A stretch of DNA of 12,178 nucleotides from NCBI GenBank assembly GCA_016748015.1, contig JAAOMT010000299.1:1-12178 (forward strand), in the 5' to 3' direction. Positions 1 through 7,684 of this stretch are shown here, in pieces. Numbering within the stretch: the first letter of the stretch is position 1; each line of letters opens with the position of its first letter. Source of the DNA: Geosiphon pyriformis (lineage: Eukaryota; Glomeromycota; Glomeromycetes; Archaeosporales; Geosiphonaceae). The notes beneath the pieces were generated by a model. It searched no databases. It was given only the letters and a program-made list of their open reading frames with translations, and was not told the origin of the DNA. The position numbers and the translations under genes are program-made.

Positions 1-56
1 AGAATCATGGAAATTTGTCCCGATTATCGATAATTATAAAGAACCAGATATTTGCT
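1..56. other. unassigned left edge
   Basis: This short AT-rich stretch lies downstream of the minus-strand ORF and contains the palindrome TTATCGATAA near positions 25-34. It could be the 3' flank of that ORF. Nothing else is recognisable. Confidence 0.2.
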
Positions 57-425
57 TTATGTTTCTAGTTTTCGTTTTTTTCTTGGTTCATTATAAGTTG
101 GGGTTAATGTTCGTTTATTATTTATTATTTTTTGTTCTTGGTAAATTTCATAAATAATTTTTTCTTTATCTAGATACTTCTGGAGAGTTTGGGTATTGTT
201 GATTTTAAAAACATATGGAGCAATTTTTTCTCCTTGGGCTTTTTTTAGTATGCTTCTAATAGTGCTGTAATTCTTTGGTTCCATTGTGGACTTAATGTAT
301 ATTAGTTTCATATTATATTTTTTATATAGAGATAATTCTATATTAATCATATTATGGTTTATATGCATTACATTTTGGTATGATAAAGCGAGGACAGCAT
401 TATCACACAACAACTCATGGATCAA
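57..425 (-). CDS. unrecognised ORF fragment, basic C-terminus
   Basis: This is an open frame of 122 codons whose product I do not recognise. It opens right after a stop and starts at a TTG, so the first plausible eukaryotic start is the ATG in the NVMHINHN stretch, about 19 residues in. The product is Lys-, Asn- and Ile-rich and ends in a basic cluster (EPRKKRKLET) that could act as a nuclear localisation signal. The first ten or so residues are antisense to the protease remnant of element A, so the native frame was probably cut at about position 391. No membrane segment or catalytic motif is visible. It could be a terminal exon of a host gene or the tail of another transposon protein. A distant RNase H-like reading of the first 50 residues crossed my mind but is not supported. 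Confidence 0.3.
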   Translation of the reverse strand: MIHELLCDNAVLALSYQNVMHINHNMINIELSLYKKYNMKLIYIKSTMEPKNYSTIRSILKKAQGEKIAPYVFKINNTQTLQKYLDKEKIIYEIYQEQKIINNKRTLTPTYNEPRKKRKLET

Positions 426-790
426 TTAAGTTGCCAAGTTGATTGTGCTGCCAGTGCCAGAATTATTACTGCTAATGAAGTAACTAAGACTCTTATTAGT
501 GAAATTGATGACATTTTTTTTTGAAGTTAACAGCATTATCACACCAATCAAAGTTCTAGTAATAGAAGTTATGTAGTATCAAGCTCTTATTGGTAACAAC
601 TGGCTGTTCAAAACTAATATTATATTTAACTGAAACACCCAAGAGCTCCAGCTAACATTTAATGGTCAGCATATTCAAGTATCTGTTATCTGTAAACACT
701 TTAAAGCTTTTTCAAAAGAGCAATTATTGATTGAATTGAAGAAAAAAAAACAAAAATCTATCTGGAAAGCCTATCAAGTTTTGTAAGCTA
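393..790 (+). pseudogene. retropepsin-like aspartyl protease remnant (element A)
   Basis: The frame starting at 393 reads SIITQQLMDQLSCQVDC and continues to a run of nine T at 513-521, where one extra base shifts the frame. The next frame carries ALIGNNWL at 583-606, the counterpart of the hydrophobic-Gly-x-Asp/Asn-Trp-Leu signature near the C-terminus of Ty3/gypsy proteases. Stops follow ATG at about 571 and within the FN*NTQELQL stretch. The catalytic Asp-Thr/Ser-Gly triad that should precede SIIT is absent because the element is cut there, so this protease is both truncated and broken. In intact elements the protease processes the Gag-Pol polyprotein inside the particle. The assignment rests on order and motif; the fold cannot be verified by eye. 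Confidence 0.65.
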
Positions 791-1592
791 AAAACAAATA
801 CAATAAACTACTACCAATACTTACTTGAAATAAAAAAGAAAAAGAAAAAAAGAAAACAAACTTTAAACCACCATTACCACAGAAAAAACAGCCAACAGTT
901 GAAATATTTTATACTTAATACTAATACCAAGAAAACACTTATTTTATATTCCACTTAGATATATTAATTATAACAAGAAACTTTTATTTATAAAAGCTTA
1001 AATCTTGCCAAAAAAAAATACAAAATGCATATTTGTTATTATTGTAAAGTGTATTATTAAGAATACTTTAGATATCCAAAATAACAGAAAAAATAAAACA
1101 ATAAATTTTGTTTAGTTTATAGAAAAACTTTACTGAATAAAAAATTATAAAATGACATTACTGGTTAAAAAAAACATGTAATACATTATGCCAATACATA
1201 ATTCTTATTAGCAACTGAGTAAGGAAAAAAATGTCTTTTAATATCATGTAAAACAAAGTTCTGTTATATTTAAATAATTATCCACATAACAAAGACAAAA
1301 TTTAGTAAATAACAAGTGCCAAAGTTAAAAGCACTTTACTTAATAAGATATTGACAATCAAAAACAATCTACCAGAATTTGTTAAAACTATTTTTATTCC
1401 AAATCCAAATATTTTTATTAATATTATAAGTAACCTAGAACAATTTCATAAATATTACTAAGATTTAATATCTATACAAAAAGAACAAGAATAATATTTA
1501 GAGTAATTAAATACTAAATTCTATAAATATTGTCTAATTTTCAGTGATTTTAAATATTGTAATAATTGTGATCTCATTTACAATCCACTACT
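791..1592 (+). pseudogene. cysteine-rich spacer module remnant (element A)
   Basis: This stretch has no long open frame but holds ghost coding. At 1040-1150 a frame gives YCKVYY, then CLVYRKTLL, spaced like zinc-ligand pairs. At 1549-1590 a frame gives YCLIF followed by KYCNNCDLIYN, with cysteines spaced C-x8-C-x2-C. It lies between protease and dUTPase, where retroviral pol genes normally have nothing. I infer a small zinc-binding module that had at least two cysteine clusters. The 791-1020 part is A-rich and unreadable. It could also have been a chance-preserved linker, and no function can be assigned. Confidence 0.4.
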
Positions 1593-2290
1593 GTGCATAA
1601 TCTATTCAATTTTCAAAAAAAAACTCCAATTAGCAATTGTACTTCAAAATTAGAATTGAAACTTAATTTCAATTCAAATTCTGACAATGATAACAATAAT
1701 AATTCCAATATTATTTACAATAGCAATAACAATAACAGCAATTCTAACTTTAATAAAAACTCTAAACAATATATTGTGTTTCTAAATCTCTTAATAGAGC
1801 AAAAACTTAAATAGTTTAGCAATAACAATAAAATATTATGTCAAAATGTATACATAATACTAATATAGAGTTTAATCTTAAATATTTTGAGAAAACTGCT
1901 ATCAAATTGAAACTCTATTTATGCACCAACATAGATTTAAAATTAACACTGAAAATTTTAGCAATGACAATAATACAATTAATATTTAGATCTAATTTAG
2001 CAAAAAAGAGATTAATATTAGAAAAGAAATAATTAATGCAGAATATATAAGAAATATTATTGCAATATTACAAAATAAGTCGAAAAAAACATATACAATT
2101 AAACCAAATGAAAAAATAGCACAGACAATATTTTTGTTTCTGATAAAAATAACTTAATTAATATTAATAAAAATAAAAGAAAAATTAGAGATAACAACAG
2201 AAAAAATAAATGAATTTAAATCTATAAATAGAATAAAAATACCAATCAATATAATAAAAAAAAAACAATTAATTAGGAAGAAATTATCTT
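1593..2290 (+). pseudogene. Asn-rich spacer and dUTPase-like domain remnant (element A)
   Basis: The first frame (1593-1814) is a low-complexity Asn/Ser/Asp spacer that once linked the cysteine module to the enzyme. The next frame (1838-2032) starts with MSKCIHNTNIEFNLKY, matching the N-terminal dUTPase pattern, and ends with FRSNLAKK, the counterpart of motif 2 (SRSSLAxKG). After a one-base shift at about 2029 it continues with IINAEYIRN, AILQNKSKK and NEKIAQTIFLFLI. These match motif 3 (GVIDxxY) and motif 4 of the minus-strand copy. The motif 3 Asp is Asn here (AAT at 2035-2037), so the catalytic residue is lost as well as the frame. dUTPases hydrolyse dUTP to dUMP and pyrophosphate; in an active element this would limit uracil incorporation into cDNA. 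Confidence 0.78.
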
Positions 2291-2645
2291 TATTTATTAA
2301 TTAATTTTTATCTTATTATATAACCAATATATATTAGTTATTAAGAAAAAAGTAAAAGATTAACTCCAGATTTTTGAAGTAAATCTTATCATTTGTAAGT
2401 CAAAAAAAATTGCTGTTACCAATTTCTACATATTAGCCAAAAACCATAAACACATTAAGATTCTAATACACAATACAATTAAAGATCCAATAGAAATACC
2501 AAATAGAACTATTATTAAATACTTAAGTATTAAAGTTAAAAATCAAGTACCAACTATCATTCTAGATTTTTTACAACTATATAAATATGTAGATATTATA
2601 TTACAAGCCATTTTTAAACAAAAAAAATACTATTTGTTATAACCA
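2291..2645 (+). pseudogene. dUTPase-RT linker remnant (element A)
   Basis: Ghost coding with several frame changes reads TNFYILAKNHKHIKILI, then IPNRTIIKYLSIKVKN. It aligns with TNLFIPADK and IPEDTIIGYLRTELEN in the minus-strand element at 11500-11605. This segment joins dUTPase to RT in both copies. It resembles the short beta-rich linker found before RT in many Ty3/gypsy polyproteins. No catalytic motif is visible. Confidence 0.5.
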
Positions 2646-3600
2646 AAACAATTGAAGCAAATAAACTTGGGAAACTTAGACTTACTTTAACATATGCAAA
2701 TTAAGCTACTACTTAATAATTTTACTAATATTTTTGTAAGTAAAAATAAATTTGGCAAAACTAATATTATTGAACACCAAATCAAAACTGGAAATACAAT
2801 GTCAATTAAATAAAAAACATACTAAGTACTATCTGTTAGTTATAAAATTATTCATTAAGAAATCAACTATATATTAAACAATAAATTAATTCAATTATTA
2901 ATGAGTTTATAGTTATTACTATTAATATTTGTCTGAAAAAAAATGGAAAAATCCATTTTTGTATAGATTATAGAAAACCTAACAGTATTACTTGTGGAAA
3001 CAAATATCTAATTTTATAAATTCAAAAATTATTTAATGTTTTTAAAAAAAAAATGGTTTTTTATATTGAACTTAGACAGTAAATACTAACAAGTAGCTAT
3101 AAATTCAGCTGATAAAAAGAAAACAGTATTTACTACTAAAGAAAAAAATTTTGAATTTAATGTTATGTTTTTTGGCTTAACCAATGTTTTAGCCATTTTT
3201 CAACAGTTAATAGAAATTGTTTATACTGAATTATTATAGAAATCAGTAATAGTTTACTTAGATAATACTAACATGTTTTCCAAAATATTTAATAATTATT
3301 TTCATCATCTTTAACAAGTGTTTAAGAGATTAAAAAAAGCAAAATTAAAGTTAAATACCACAAAATGCTTCTTTGAAAAAACAGAATTCAAGTTTTTAGA
3401 ACATATTGTAAGCAAAAATAACATAAAAACAAATTCAAACAAGATTGAAATAGTCAAAAACTTTTCAGTTTTAACCAATTTAACTGAATTAAAAACATTC
3501 TTGAAATTTGCTAAATATTATTGCTACTTTATTCAGAATTTTTTCAAACTGACTCAACTATTACATCAGCTTTAAGCAAAAAACACCAAATATGAATAGA
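2646..3600 (+). pseudogene. reverse transcriptase remnant (element A)
   Basis: The order of RT blocks survives in fragments. There is a pre-RT segment (NKFGKTNIIEHQIKTGN), a block NFEFNVMFFGLTN corresponding to the FxVMPFGLTN box, and the active-site block VYLDNTNMF at 3252-3275. The catalytic Tyr-Leu-Asp-Asp has become Tyr-Leu-Asp-Asn (AAT at 3264-3266). The longest open stretch (3318-3575, LNTTKCFFEKTEFKFLEHIV onward) is the thumb/connection region. It aligns nearly residue by residue with LNLEKCFFGKNELAFLRHIV of the minus-strand copy. A stop precedes QVFKRL, where the other copy has Gln, consistent with CAA to TAA. Confidence 0.85.
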
Positions 3601-3935
3601 TTAAAAAACAATAAAAAGCTTTTGATACATTAAGAAAAAAGCTTATTTAAGCTCTAATATTAATTTATTTAAATTATAATAAACTATTTATTATTACAAC
3701 AAATACATTAGACCAAAAATTAAGAACAGTACTATTACAAAAAAAATTAAATAGACAAGAATATTTAGTAGCATATGTTAGCTAAAGTTTGAGTTCAGCT
3801 GAAAAAAACTATAACATCTTAGTATTGGATTATTTAGCTATTTATTAAATTATTATTAAAAGAAAAAAATACTTGAGTCAAAAGTTTAATGTATATTATT
3901 ATGATTAAAACTTATACTTCTTATTAATTATTACA
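3601..3935 (+). pseudogene. RNase H remnant, truncated (element A)
   Basis: Following the RT remnant, the frame reads IITTNTLDQKLRTVLLQKK, the counterpart of FILATDASGTGLGAILSQ in the minus-strand copy. The first catalytic Asp is now Asn. SSAEKNYN and LVLDYLAIY correspond to the AEQNYAAHELEYLAVVW block. The last readable piece, YYYD then NLYFLLIIT, matches the ITTDH block. Homology stops at about 3930, before the end of the domain and before any integrase. LTR-like sequence begins at 3936. This looks like a breakpoint or insertion site. Confidence 0.72.
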
Positions 3936-4179
3936 TGTATTAGCCATTGATGTCATATAAATTAGCCACTCTATTTTTAAAAAATGATCATTGATCTGAT
4001 CAATAACCTGACTGTTGACCTGATCATTGACCACTTTTGATAGCTATATAAGTGATGAATCTCTTGGCTGTAAAAAAGCATGTAGAAATCAAGAAAATCA
4101 AATAAATAAAATAACAACTTTCATCTCAATCATTCTTTTATTGCTAATTTCCCTTTCCCTACCTTCAAATATCTGAACA
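3936..4179 (+). repeat. LTR-like sequence with TATA box (solo or partial LTR)
   Basis: The segment begins with TG at the point where RNase H homology of element A stops. It has a U3-like part full of TGATCA/TTGACC-type short repeats (3984-4033) and a TATATAAG box at 4045-4052. An AATAAATAAA stretch (4101-4110) could serve as a polyadenylation signal, and the segment may end at ...GAACA (4179). This layout (repeats, TATA box, poly(A) signal) suits a plus-strand LTR promoter. No partner LTR and no clear 5-bp target duplication are visible, so the right boundary is a guess. It could be the 5' LTR of the gag-bearing element C or an unrelated solo LTR. Confidence 0.4.
4045..4052 (+). promoter_or_regulatory. 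TATA box, TATATAAG
   Basis: An exact TATATAAG lies inside the LTR-like segment, about 50 bp upstream of the AATAAATAAA stretch. This suits an RNA polymerase II promoter of an LTR read on the plus strand. In such an AT-rich region a chance match is quite possible. Confidence 0.35.
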
Positions 4180-4310
4180 TCTTAGAATAAAAGATATTTG
4201 TTGGCCTTTACTCATCCTTTTCCTGAAATGTGTAATTATAGCATTTAAAGATTATTAAATAAAATATGACTAAAAAACACATCTGATACCTGATATTGAA
4301 TTCTAAGAGT
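4180..4310. other. unassigned spacer
   Basis: AT-rich sequence between the LTR-like segment and the inverted-repeat element. I see no coding frame or repeat. It may be the leader of element C, separated from its gag by the inserted foldback element. Confidence 0.2.
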
Positions 4311-4620
4311 ATTGTTACTCATAAAATATAGAGAGTATATTAGCATATAAATTAGCCAATCAGAGGTAGCCATAATAAATGTGGAATTCCAGAATTCTTC
4401 TCAAGAGAAATTGCAAGATTCCAGAAATTTCAGGATTCTCATATAAGGAATCACAGAATTCCAGAATTCCAGGATTCCTCTCAAAAAGAATTGCAGGATT
4501 CCAAGAATTCCAGAATTCCAGGATTCCTCTCAAAAAGAATTGCAGAATTCCAAAAATTCCTGGATTTCTGGTGTGAAGAATTAAGAAATTGAGGAATCTT
4601 AATTATGTATATATAGCAGT
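4311..4620 (+). repeat. outer left arm of inverted repeat
   Basis: Inverted complement of about 5636-5860. The first 85 bases contain GTATATTAGCATATAAATTA in both arms with few differences. The arm then runs through GAATTCC-rich repeats and ends near TATATATAGCAGT, which pairs with ACTGCTATATATA at 5636-5648. Confidence 0.82.
4383..4575 (+). repeat. GAATTCC-rich subterminal minisatellite
   Basis: Dense variants of GGAATTCCAGAATTCC alternate with CTCTCAAAAAGAATTGCAG. A 42-bp block occurs twice without a mismatch (4455-4496 and 4504-4545), a 49-bp period. Two open frames overlap this tract, but their repetitive products (NSRIPGFL-type) reflect the repeat, not a protein. The matching tract in the right arm lies at about 5660-5790. 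Confidence 0.85.
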
Positions 4621-4695
4621 AATATGAGAAGTAGAAAAGACAGACCTCCCAGTTTAGATTTAATCTAAGCAACCTTCCAACATCACAAATATTAA

Positions 4696-4879
4696 TAAAT
4701 AATTATTTATTATTTCTAATTTCACTCTTCACTATCAACACTTCATGTTGATAACAAGTAATACTTAACCATACTAGAATAATAGCTTTTGATTATGGCT
4801 ATTGACAGAATACTAACTTGTAAATTGTCTTGGCTTATTTTTTTTATTTTCTTTTTATTTTCTTTTCTTTATGTTGTTA
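4696..4879 (+). repeat. inner left arm of inverted repeat
   Basis: Inverted complement of 5284-5470. Shared landmarks are ACTATCAACACTTCATGTTG, TACTTAACCATACT and CTTGGCTTATTT. It ends in a pyrimidine-rich run next to the loop. Confidence 0.82.
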
Positions 4880-5283
4880 CAGGTGATTCTTTGGAGTGTC
4901 GAGTGAATAACAAACCCATAACTTAGTGCTCAAGGCAATTGATGATGATGATAATCTGAAGGTATTTTATCTAAAGGTTTTCCAATTGAGTTCTTTGTAT
5001 AATGGACAGAGATTCAATAGTAACAGTTTATTAGTAGTTTTCTGGCACCGTAGTTTTGCCAATTGCTTGCTCAGCTTGATAGTTGATGATTTTCCTGGTA
5101 TGATATCCTTCATAAATATATACTAGTGTGGTTTCCTGACGTCAGTTCTTCTATAAGTTCTTCAAGAGTAAGTGTTGTTTAAGCAAGTTTATTCCTCCAT
5201 AAGTCCTCCAAGAGTAAGTATTTTTTGTAAGCTTTATTCCTCTGTAAGTCCTCCAAAAGTAAATCCTTGAATCAAGTTAGTAG
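4880..5283. other. loop of the inverted-repeat element
   Basis: Single-copy sequence between the arms, less A/T-biased than its surroundings. Its left edge looks like a 3' splice acceptor: a long T-rich tract (about 4837-4875) followed by GTTGTTACAG at 4872-4881. A 66-codon frame at 4926-5126 resembles nothing I know and is probably chance. It may be a captured fragment of host or other TE sequence, or the remains of an internal region. Confidence 0.35.
5146..5267 (+). repeat. tandem repeat, 45-46 bp, about 2.7 copies
   Basis: Units start at 5146, 5192 and 5237, each of the form TTCCTCxxTAAGTCCTCCAAGAGTAAGT followed by a T-rich and AAGCTTTA-like part. Copies differ at several positions. The repeat sits in the loop of the foldback element only. 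Confidence 0.8.
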
Positions 5284-5470
5284 ACAACAAAAAAAATAAA
5301 GAAAGATAAAAGAGAAAATAAGAAATAAGCCAAGGCAATTTGCAAGTTAGTATTCCATCAATAGCCATGATCAAAAGCTATTGTTCCAGTATGGTTAAGT
5401 ATTAGTTACCATCAACATGAAGTGTTGATAGTGGAGAATAAATTTGATATAGTGAATAATTATTTATTTG
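5284..5470 (-). repeat. inner right arm of inverted repeat
   Basis: Complement of the 4696-4879 arm, including AACATGAAGTGTTGATAGTG and AAATAAGCCAAGGCAATTTG. Pairing fades at the loop boundary near 5284. Confidence 0.82.
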
Positions 5471-5635
5471 AGGATTGTAGTAATTAAGCTAAAAATTTTT
5501 GGTGGTGATTTTCTTTTTTTTTTTAATTTTAATAATTATAATTTTGCAAATCTAATTGATTCTATGAGTCTAATTGACTCCATGAATTAATTGACTCTAA
5601 GTCCTATTGACTAATTTTTTAACTTCTGATACTAC
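5471..5635. repeat. right-arm-only segment with TTGACTC repeats
   Basis: This part of the right half has no counterpart in the left half, where only about 75 different bases separate the outer and inner arms. It contains short imperfect repeats of CTAATTGACTC type at about 5552-5612. It is either an insertion into the right half or a part lost from the left. Confidence 0.5.
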
Positions 5636-5860
5636 TGCTATATATACATCTTTGAGATTCCTCAATTCCTAGAATTCTGCAATTCCTTTGAGAGGAATTC
5701 TGGAATTCTGGAATCCTGCGATTCCTCGTGTGAGAATTCTGCAATTCCTGGAATCTTACAATTCCTCTAAGAGGAATTCTGGAATTCCACATTTACTATG
5801 TCTACCTATAATTGGCTAATTTATATGCTAATATACTTCCTATATTTTATGAGTAATAAT
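5636..5860 (-). repeat. outer right arm of inverted repeat
   Basis: Complement of the 4311-4620 arm. It is shorter because it holds fewer copies of the GAATTCC-rich repeat than the left arm. Confidence 0.82.
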
Positions 5861-5911
5861 GTTATTTCTGTGATTTTATTGTTGTGTACTAATTGATTGA
5901 AAGAAAATAAC
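5861..5911. other. short leader before Gag
   Basis: About 50 bases between the right end of the inverted-repeat element and the first Gag ATG. No motif is visible. It probably belongs to the untranslated leader of element C. Confidence 0.25.
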
Positions 5912-6906
5912 ATGTGGAGTACTGATGTCAAAATAACTGGTAAAAAACCCAGGAATAAAAGTAGAACACTCAATTGAGGATAGCTTACCAGAAGAAATAC
6001 CAGTCATCATGCTAAGAAAAAAATTGATAAAACTACAGTTCAGAAAGCTATGGATAAACACTATTGAATTTCTGTCTATTATACAAAGAACCCAATTAAA
6101 ACCTTCAGATAACAATATCTTTAAATACAAACAACCTCCAGATAAAATCATTAACCAAAACATCCACCAAGCACCAAGTTATGGATTTGTTATTGGATTT
6201 AAGACCCCAAATAATTTCTGTAATATTTAGTGCTTCCTGTGAGATATAATCCTACAGAAAACCAACACCAACAACAATCTAAACAGTAACAGAATCCAAA
6301 GAAATAGGAACAAACTATATGGGATTTGCAAAATTCTTATTCCAACATTATTACACCCATCTCAGATTAACAAATAATAGTTGGCCAACAGAATCAGCTT
6401 TCAATTACTATGTTAACAAGAGAATCATATACCATTTAGGAGACCAAGGAGATCCAAAATCTGTCTTTAACAACTTCTTTAGTGAATTGCTCCAAAGCAT
6501 CACCTTTCCACAAAACTACTTATTTGTACCCCTAATTACAGAAATAAACAGGGAAATTGAAAAATACACCAAACAGAGATTTTTTATCACTTTTGCCAAC
6601 AAAAGAAAAGAAAGATTACAAACACCAGCAGGAACACCAAAGCAAATCCAATTATCCACTTGGAAAAAACAAAAATTTGATTCACCTGCTAATCCATCAT
6701 ATCATTACACCCAGAAGCACTATTAATATTATAAGCACAGCTACAACAAGCATAACAATGCTATTAAACAGAATCCCATTCTAAAGTAAACAAAAGAAAG
6801 CAGAGTTATTAGAAACATACAGCAATTATTTTGAGAGATTTAAATCACAATCTTTAATGCCATCAGGAATTCAATCACCACCACCACAACCAGATTTCAG
6901 AGCTGT
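5912..6906 (+). pseudogene. Gag-like protein gene, interrupted (element C)
   Basis: This encodes a retrotransposon capsid-type Gag. The longest piece (6319-6726) reads MGFAKFLFQHYYTHLRL and then NKRIIYHLG, FPQNYLFVPLITEINREI and TPKQIQLSTWKK. I recognise this as the Gag-like family common in glomeromycotan LTR elements. Coding extends upstream: SKEIGTNY lies directly before it, and SLPEEIPVIM and APSYGFVIGFKTPNNF lie at about 5985-6225 in another frame. A one-base deletion near 6712 moves the frame to TPRSTINIIST. A TAA at 6782-6784 then stands where CAA (Gln) would fit, and the frame continues through QSPPPQPDFRAV. It is cut at 6906 by the LTR of element B. The ATG at 5912 is a possible start. 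There is no zinc knuckle in the remaining part. Confidence 0.72.
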
Positions 6907-7530
6907 TGTTACAGGATGGTTTTCTTGTTATATTTAATTGCCAATATCCCATTTTAATTGCAATCAGTCTTTCGTGAGTTCCTCAATTCTATTTGTGTAA
7001 TAATGTTACTGTTATACTGAAGGCTTTCTTTTTTAATGTCGCGATATAAGTTATTCTTCAATTTCTGATTGTTGTGTGTGTTTATGTACTCCTTCTCAGA
7101 GGCTGAACTGAAATCTACTCGCTGTCTGGGATCTTCTCTGAGGCTATCCTTGCAATTGCCTAATGTGTTTCTCTAATCTAGAAACACAAAAGATTAATGG
7201 CCTTTAGCACTTTTCCTAATTCTTACAATAAAGCTTTTATCAATTAGTAACAACGTGAATAATCTTGATCAAGAATTATTTTTCCAAGGGATTCAGTTGA
7301 TGAATGATAGTTTCATTCAATAAATAATACAAGTAAGTTTCTTAATACTTTGGGTTGTGATAATTCAGTTTTAAATATTCTTTTTCATTTCTTTTTGATT
7401 TAAAGATTTCTTAGGATATTTAATTTGAAAGTATGATTTAAAGTGGAGTTTGTTGGATAAAATTGGATCTATTGCTTGATAAATTATGATTTTTATTACT
7501 TGATTCTCTTTTCTCAATATTAAAATTACT

Positions 7531-7540
7531 GTATATATAC
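7531..7540 (-). promoter_or_regulatory. TATA-like box of LTR promoter
   Basis: GTATATATAC, about 60 bp downstream of the U3 repeats on the minus strand and some 240 bp inside the LTR, is a reasonable core promoter for element B. The motif is palindromic and AT-rich, so chance cannot be excluded. Confidence 0.4.
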
Positions 7541-7597
7541 ATGTTTGTAGTTCTACAAGAAAACACATTGTAATACTTTTTTTTGATATTTCAACCT

Positions 7598-7684
7598 GGT
7601 GTTTGCTGCTATCACCAGTTGGTGTTGGCTGCTATTGTGAACTGGTGCTTGCCACTATCGCAAGATGGTATTTGCTACCATGTT
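7598..7684 (-). repeat. 23-bp tandem repeats in U3
   Basis: Units at 7598-7620, 7621-7643, 7644-7666 and a partial one from 7667 share the plus-strand pattern GGTGxTTGCxxCTAT followed by a variable end (ATCACCAGTT, TGTGAACT, CGCAAGAT). Repeats of this size upstream of the promoter often hold activator sites in LTRs. That role is inferred here. Confidence 0.82.

Larger units (their letters stand above)
392..3935 (+). mobile_element. element A: decayed Ty3/gypsy pol (PR-Cys-dUTPase-RT-RH), truncated
   Basis: About 3.5 kb of plus-strand sequence can be read, with frequent stops and frame changes, as a Ty3/gypsy-type pol. The modules are colinear: protease, cysteine-rich segment, Asn-rich spacer, dUTPase, linker, reverse transcriptase and RNase H. 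The linker, RT and RNase H align with the better preserved copy on the minus strand at 9956-11652. There is no gag upstream and no integrase downstream. The left edge falls inside the protease just after its catalytic Asp-Ser-Gly, and the right edge falls inside RNase H at about 3930. The region is extremely AT-rich; by eye I find only one CpG, near 2078. Many sense codons look converted by C to T or G to A changes (Gln to TAA, catalytic Asp to Asn). It is a non-functional fossil. Confidence 0.88.
4311..5860. mobile_element. 1.55-kb inverted-repeat (foldback/MITE-like) element
   Basis: The two ends are inverted copies of each other: the left begins ATTGTTACTCATAAAATATA and the right ends with the complement of ATTATTACTCATAAAATATA. 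The match continues inward over GTATATTAGCATATAAATTA and the GAATTCC-rich part to about 4620 (left) and 5636 (right). It resumes at 4696-4879 and 5284-5470. Arms total over 500 bp and surround a loop of roughly 0.4 kb. There is no transposase, so it would be non-autonomous. Long arms with repetitive subterminal sequence recall foldback or Mutator-like elements, but I could not resolve a target duplication, so the superfamily is unassigned. The arms differ at many sites, which indicates age. Confidence 0.8.

Noticed and set aside
1593-1814. Asn-rich ORF as an independent small protein
   Set aside because: It is the low-complexity spacer upstream of the dUTPase remnant, in order with the rest of the Pol ghost.
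4280-4300. GGTATCAGA on the minus strand, resembling an initiator-Met tRNA primer-binding site
   Set aside because: Only nine bases match, and no LTR end or pol lies in the expected position on that strand.
3936-4360. CATATAAATTAGCCA shared by the LTR-like segment and the inverted-repeat arm
   Set aside because: The match is about 15 AT-rich bases with no extended similarity on either side; not enough to call them related.
4379-4672. Open frames on both strands in the GAATTCC tract
   Set aside because: Their products are translations of a tandem repeat and the reverse frame mirrors the same repeat; nothing suggests coding.
4926-5126. 66-codon frame in the foldback loop
   Set aside because: No recognisable motif, no conserved partner, and length within chance for this region. 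Kept only as part of the loop.
7371-7568. Minus-strand 65-codon frame
   Set aside because: It lies entirely inside the LTR over the promoter region; chance opening.
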